Below are positions 42,624 through 44,503 of a DNA stretch of 44,503 bases, piece after piece. The DNA is from Brevibacillus centrosporus. Lineage in GTDB: Bacteria > Bacillota > Bacilli > Brevibacillales > Brevibacillaceae. The notes under the pieces are model-generated. The model was given only the letters and a program-made list of their open reading frames with translations, was not told the DNA's origin and did no database searches. Position numbers and translations under genes: made by a program. The stretch spans positions 1 through 44,503 of the forward strand of contig NZ_RHHP01000048.1 of assembly GCF_003710815.1 (NCBI RefSeq). The letters run 5' to 3'. Numbering within the stretch: position 1 is the first letter of the stretch; every line of letters starts with the position of its first letter.

Positions 42624-43661
42624 ATGGCAAGAGATATTTACTCGTTCCCCTACTTGTTCCGCGTGGTTGAGGCATTCCCAAAACCAAGCACGTACATTCT
42701 TGATCAATTCTTTACAGATGGAGAAATTTTCGAAAAAGAAGAGATCGAAATCCAGACCAAAAAAGGACACAAACCTATTGCTCCCTATGTAAACGAGTTG
42801 TTGCCGGGCAAAGTTATTTTGCGGACTGGATTTACCGCTAAGCAATACAAACCAGCGCTGGTAAAACCGATGCGAATCATTACAACGAATGACGTGAAGG
42901 TACGACAAGCTGGTGAGAGCCTGTACAACCCTGAAAGTCCAGACGTCCGAGCACAAAAGCTACTGACGAAAGACTTGGTTGAGCTCAATGACTCAATCGT
43001 ACAGCGTATGGTAGAAATGGGTTCAAGCCTGATGTTTACTGGAAAGGTTGTTCAAATCGGTGAAGGCGTCAGTCAAGAATTGGACTATGACTTTGAAAAC
43101 ACCTATACCTTGTCTGGTACCGACCTTTTTTCTAACGATGCAGCGGACATTCTGGACACACTCGCAAATATCAAGCGGGATGTTATGCAAAAAAGCGGAC
43201 GAACGCCACGTAAAATCCTCACTACTTACGAAGTGGGCAAGAGAATCATGTCCCACCCTAAAGTGTTGGAGCTTGCAAAGATCAACAACAGCGCTGTTAT
43301 TATGGCTGGAAATCTCAATCAAGAACTGTTGCCGGACGGCGTGACATATCACGGATACCTGCAGCAAGTTGATTTGCATATTTACAGCCTGATTGCTAGC
43401 TATACAAACGACAATGGAATTGAAACCGATGTTGTTCCTGTGGGAACTTTGGCGATGCTACCTGATGGAAAGCCATTTGAGTTTGCATACGGTGCCAATC
43501 TGATCATGGGTGACAACGGGGCCTTCCAGTATGTCAAGGCCCGCATCACGCCGCAGTCTTGGACTACAAAAGAGCCAGCTGCACGCTATCTGCAAATGCT
43601 CTCAAGGCCGTTCCCGATTCCTGCAGATGTGAACGGGTGGGCTGTAGCAAAGGTGCTATAA
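42624..43661 (+). CDS. Major capsid protein, lambda gpE family
   Basis: A 345-aa HK97-fold shell protein of the lambda E family (PF03864), close in length to gpE (341 aa). Segments such as KEEIEIQTKKGHKPIAPYVNELLPGKVILRTGFTAKQYKPALVKPM and TPQSWTTKEPAARYLQMLSRPFPIPAD are characteristic. AAGGAGG precedes the ATG. Probably the most highly expressed gene of the element. Confidence 0.93.
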   Translation: MARDIYSFPYLFRVVEAFPKPSTYILDQFFTDGEIFEKEEIEIQTKKGHKPIAPYVNELLPGKVILRTGFTAKQYKPALVKPMRIITTNDVKVRQAGESLYNPESPDVRAQKLLTKDLVELNDSIVQRMVEMGSSLMFTGKVVQIGEGVSQELDYDFENTYTLSGTDLFSNDAADILDTLANIKRDVMQKSGRTPRKILTTYEVGKRIMSHPKVLELAKINNSAVIMAGNLNQELLPDGVTYHGYLQQVDLHIYSLIASYTNDNGIETDVVPVGTLAMLPDGKPFEFAYGANLIMGDNGAFQYVKARITPQSWTTKEPAARYLQMLSRPFPIPADVNGWAVAKVL

Positions 43662-43677
43662 AAGGAGGCATACAGTA

Positions 43678-43848
43678 ATGGCATTCATCGTTACAAAGGG
43701 TACAGTACGCCATAACGGCAAGGATTACAAAGTGGGCGAAGAATTGCCCACTCTTAAAAAAGAAGAGGCTGAACGACTGGTTGGACTCGAAGTGATCGAA
43801 GCGATGGAAAAAACACCACGAAGCAAAGACAAAACTCCGTCTGAGTAG
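43678..43848 (+). CDS. Small protein in the lambda FI position
   Basis: A 56-aa protein (MAFIVTKGTVRHNGKDY...) with AAAGGAGG before ATG 43678. It is a short beta-rich unit with a basic tail. It occupies the FI slot between capsid and FII-like genes but is far shorter than lambda FI (132 aa), so function is unassigned. Members of similar size occur beside capsid genes in many phages. Confidence 0.7.
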   Translation: MAFIVTKGTVRHNGKDYKVGEELPTLKKEEAERLVGLEVIEAMEKTPRSKDKTPSE

Positions 43849-43859
43849 AGGGGATAAAT

Positions 43860-44180
43860 ATGAATTTCAAGGATCAGCTAGCGATTGACGCGGCTGTTTT
43901 TTTTAACCCCAATGAGTTCGGTGAGACACATCTCATCGAAGGCAGGCAGATGGTCATTGTTATCGACAACCATGAATTGACTGAGCGTAAAGCGAATACG
44001 GCTAACCCGGACGATGGAATCCATGACGCAGAAATCCTGTTCTACGCCAAACGTGATGATTTCCCTCAGCGACCTGACGTGGATAGCTGGCTTGTCATGG
44101 ATGGGAAACAGTACCGGGTTGCCGTCGTCCAGGAAGACGATGTTTCCTATACCATTGCATTGCGAGCGAATGGCTCATGA
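43860..44180 (+). CDS. Head-tail attachment protein, lambda gpFII-like
   Basis: A 106-aa protein. The C-terminal half (FYAKRDDFPQRPDVDSWLVMDGKQYRV...VQEDDVSYTIALRA) has the same layout as gpFII (VRTDEVRQLRRGDTL...G...F.VDRVSPDDG), and the position is that of FII. gpFII binds the filled head and forms the tail attachment site. ATG 43860 follows GAGGGG. It overlaps the next start by 4 nt (ATGA). Confidence 0.75.
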   Translation: MNFKDQLAIDAAVFFNPNEFGETHLIEGRQMVIVIDNHELTERKANTANPDDGIHDAEILFYAKRDDFPQRPDVDSWLVMDGKQYRVAVVQEDDVSYTIALRANGS

Positions 44181-44503
44181 TAACGTTGGATGCTAGCAAG
44201 CTGCAGGAAGTAGAACAGAGGCTTGGTGAGTACCGAAAAAAAGCACCAGTCGTCCTCTATCGTGCAATTAATCGAGCTGCAGATAACTTGAAATCGAACG
44301 CGGCCAAAGAGGTACGTAATTCGTACATCATTAAGGCAAGCGAAGTAAAGAGTACATTCAGCATCAGCAGAGCAACCAGTAAACGGATAGCGGCTTCTGT
44401 TACGTCTCGTGGCAATGCTTTGGGGCTAGAAAAGTTTAAAGTAAGCCCCAAGCAACCGAGACCAGGAAGGCCTCCAAAAAGTCTCAAAGTTCAAGTCAGA
44501 AAA
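44177..44503 (+). CDS. Minor tail protein Z (gpZ) family, N-terminal part
   Basis: The first 109 codons of a gene cut by the window edge. LYRAINRAADNLKSNAAKEVRNSYIIKASEVKSTFSISRATS matches the start of gpZ family proteins (PF06763), as does the basic, proline-rich part QPRPGRPPKSLK. gpZ acts at the head-proximal tail end. It follows FII as in lambda. The 3' part and any tail genes lie outside the window. Confidence 0.8.
   Translation, partial: MITLDASKLQEVEQRLGEYRKKAPVVLYRAINRAADNLKSNAAKEVRNSYIIKASEVKSTFSISRATSKRIAASVTSRGNALGLEKFKVSPKQPRPGRPPKSLKVQVRK

Overview
The window reads as a low-GC-phylum (Firmicutes) chromosome with roughly 50% GC and strong AGGAGG-type ribosome binding sites. Gene families are close to those of Bacillus subtilis (YjcF/YjcG/YjcH, YjcD-like helicase, YutG, FabI, TerC, YitT). 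The mixture, with an HD-GYP protein, DUF3626 and a copper-amine-oxidase-like secreted protein, suggests Brevibacillus or a close Paenibacillaceae relative. This assignment is an inference from gene content, not a database match.

1-32.3 kb is ordinary core and accessory chromosome. It holds a TrpX-type ABC importer (111-2911). An MFS exporter is divergent from an SgrR-type regulator (2991-6153), echoing the enterobacterial sgrR/setA pair. A block of housekeeping and unknown genes follows: TerB-like, surE, thpR, unknowns, an M23 peptidase and cheW (6281-12248). Next come DUF3626, a secreted copper-amine-oxidase N-domain protein, a TerC-family exporter, an HD-GYP protein with a damaged HD motif, a MerR-like coiled-coil protein, a ZIP transporter and fabI (12446-19828). 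Then come a UvrD-family helicase with a CoiA-like zinc finger, a CorC-type CBS protein, YitT, a metallo-beta-lactamase, a PHP phosphoesterase, a YcaQ/AlkX-type glycosylase, the yjcF-yjcG-yjcH neighbourhood, a lipoprotein and a YutG/PgpA protein (to 32330). Most genes have their own terminators, and operons are short.

32.7-33.0 kb carries two tRNA genes, tRNA-Ile2 (CAT, presumably lysidine-modified) and tRNA-Val (GAC), behind a clear promoter. A prophage-like element starts immediately downstream of tRNA-Val and runs off the right edge. Its left end has a tyrosine integrase and a small XRE regulator. Only about 2.3 kb separates these from the terminase. That stretch holds a GC-rich, hairpin-dense segment that looks like a structured RNA, a small membrane protein, five 18-bp near-palindromic iterons followed by an AT-rich triple repeat (an arrangement like the lambda origin), three small ORFs including a lipoprotein, and a possible cos region. 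From 36.8 kb the late genes follow the phage lambda head order closely: Nu1-like TerS, GpA-type TerL, W, portal B, a ClpP-type C protease with an in-frame nested Nu3-like scaffold start, D, E, a small gene in the FI position, an FII-like gene and Z (cut by the window end).

The most interesting part is 34.4-36.8 kb: a candidate replication origin and a candidate noncoding RNA in a very compact element with no visible replication initiator. It could be a capsid-encoding satellite, a reduced prophage, or a phage whose replication genes lie beyond the window.
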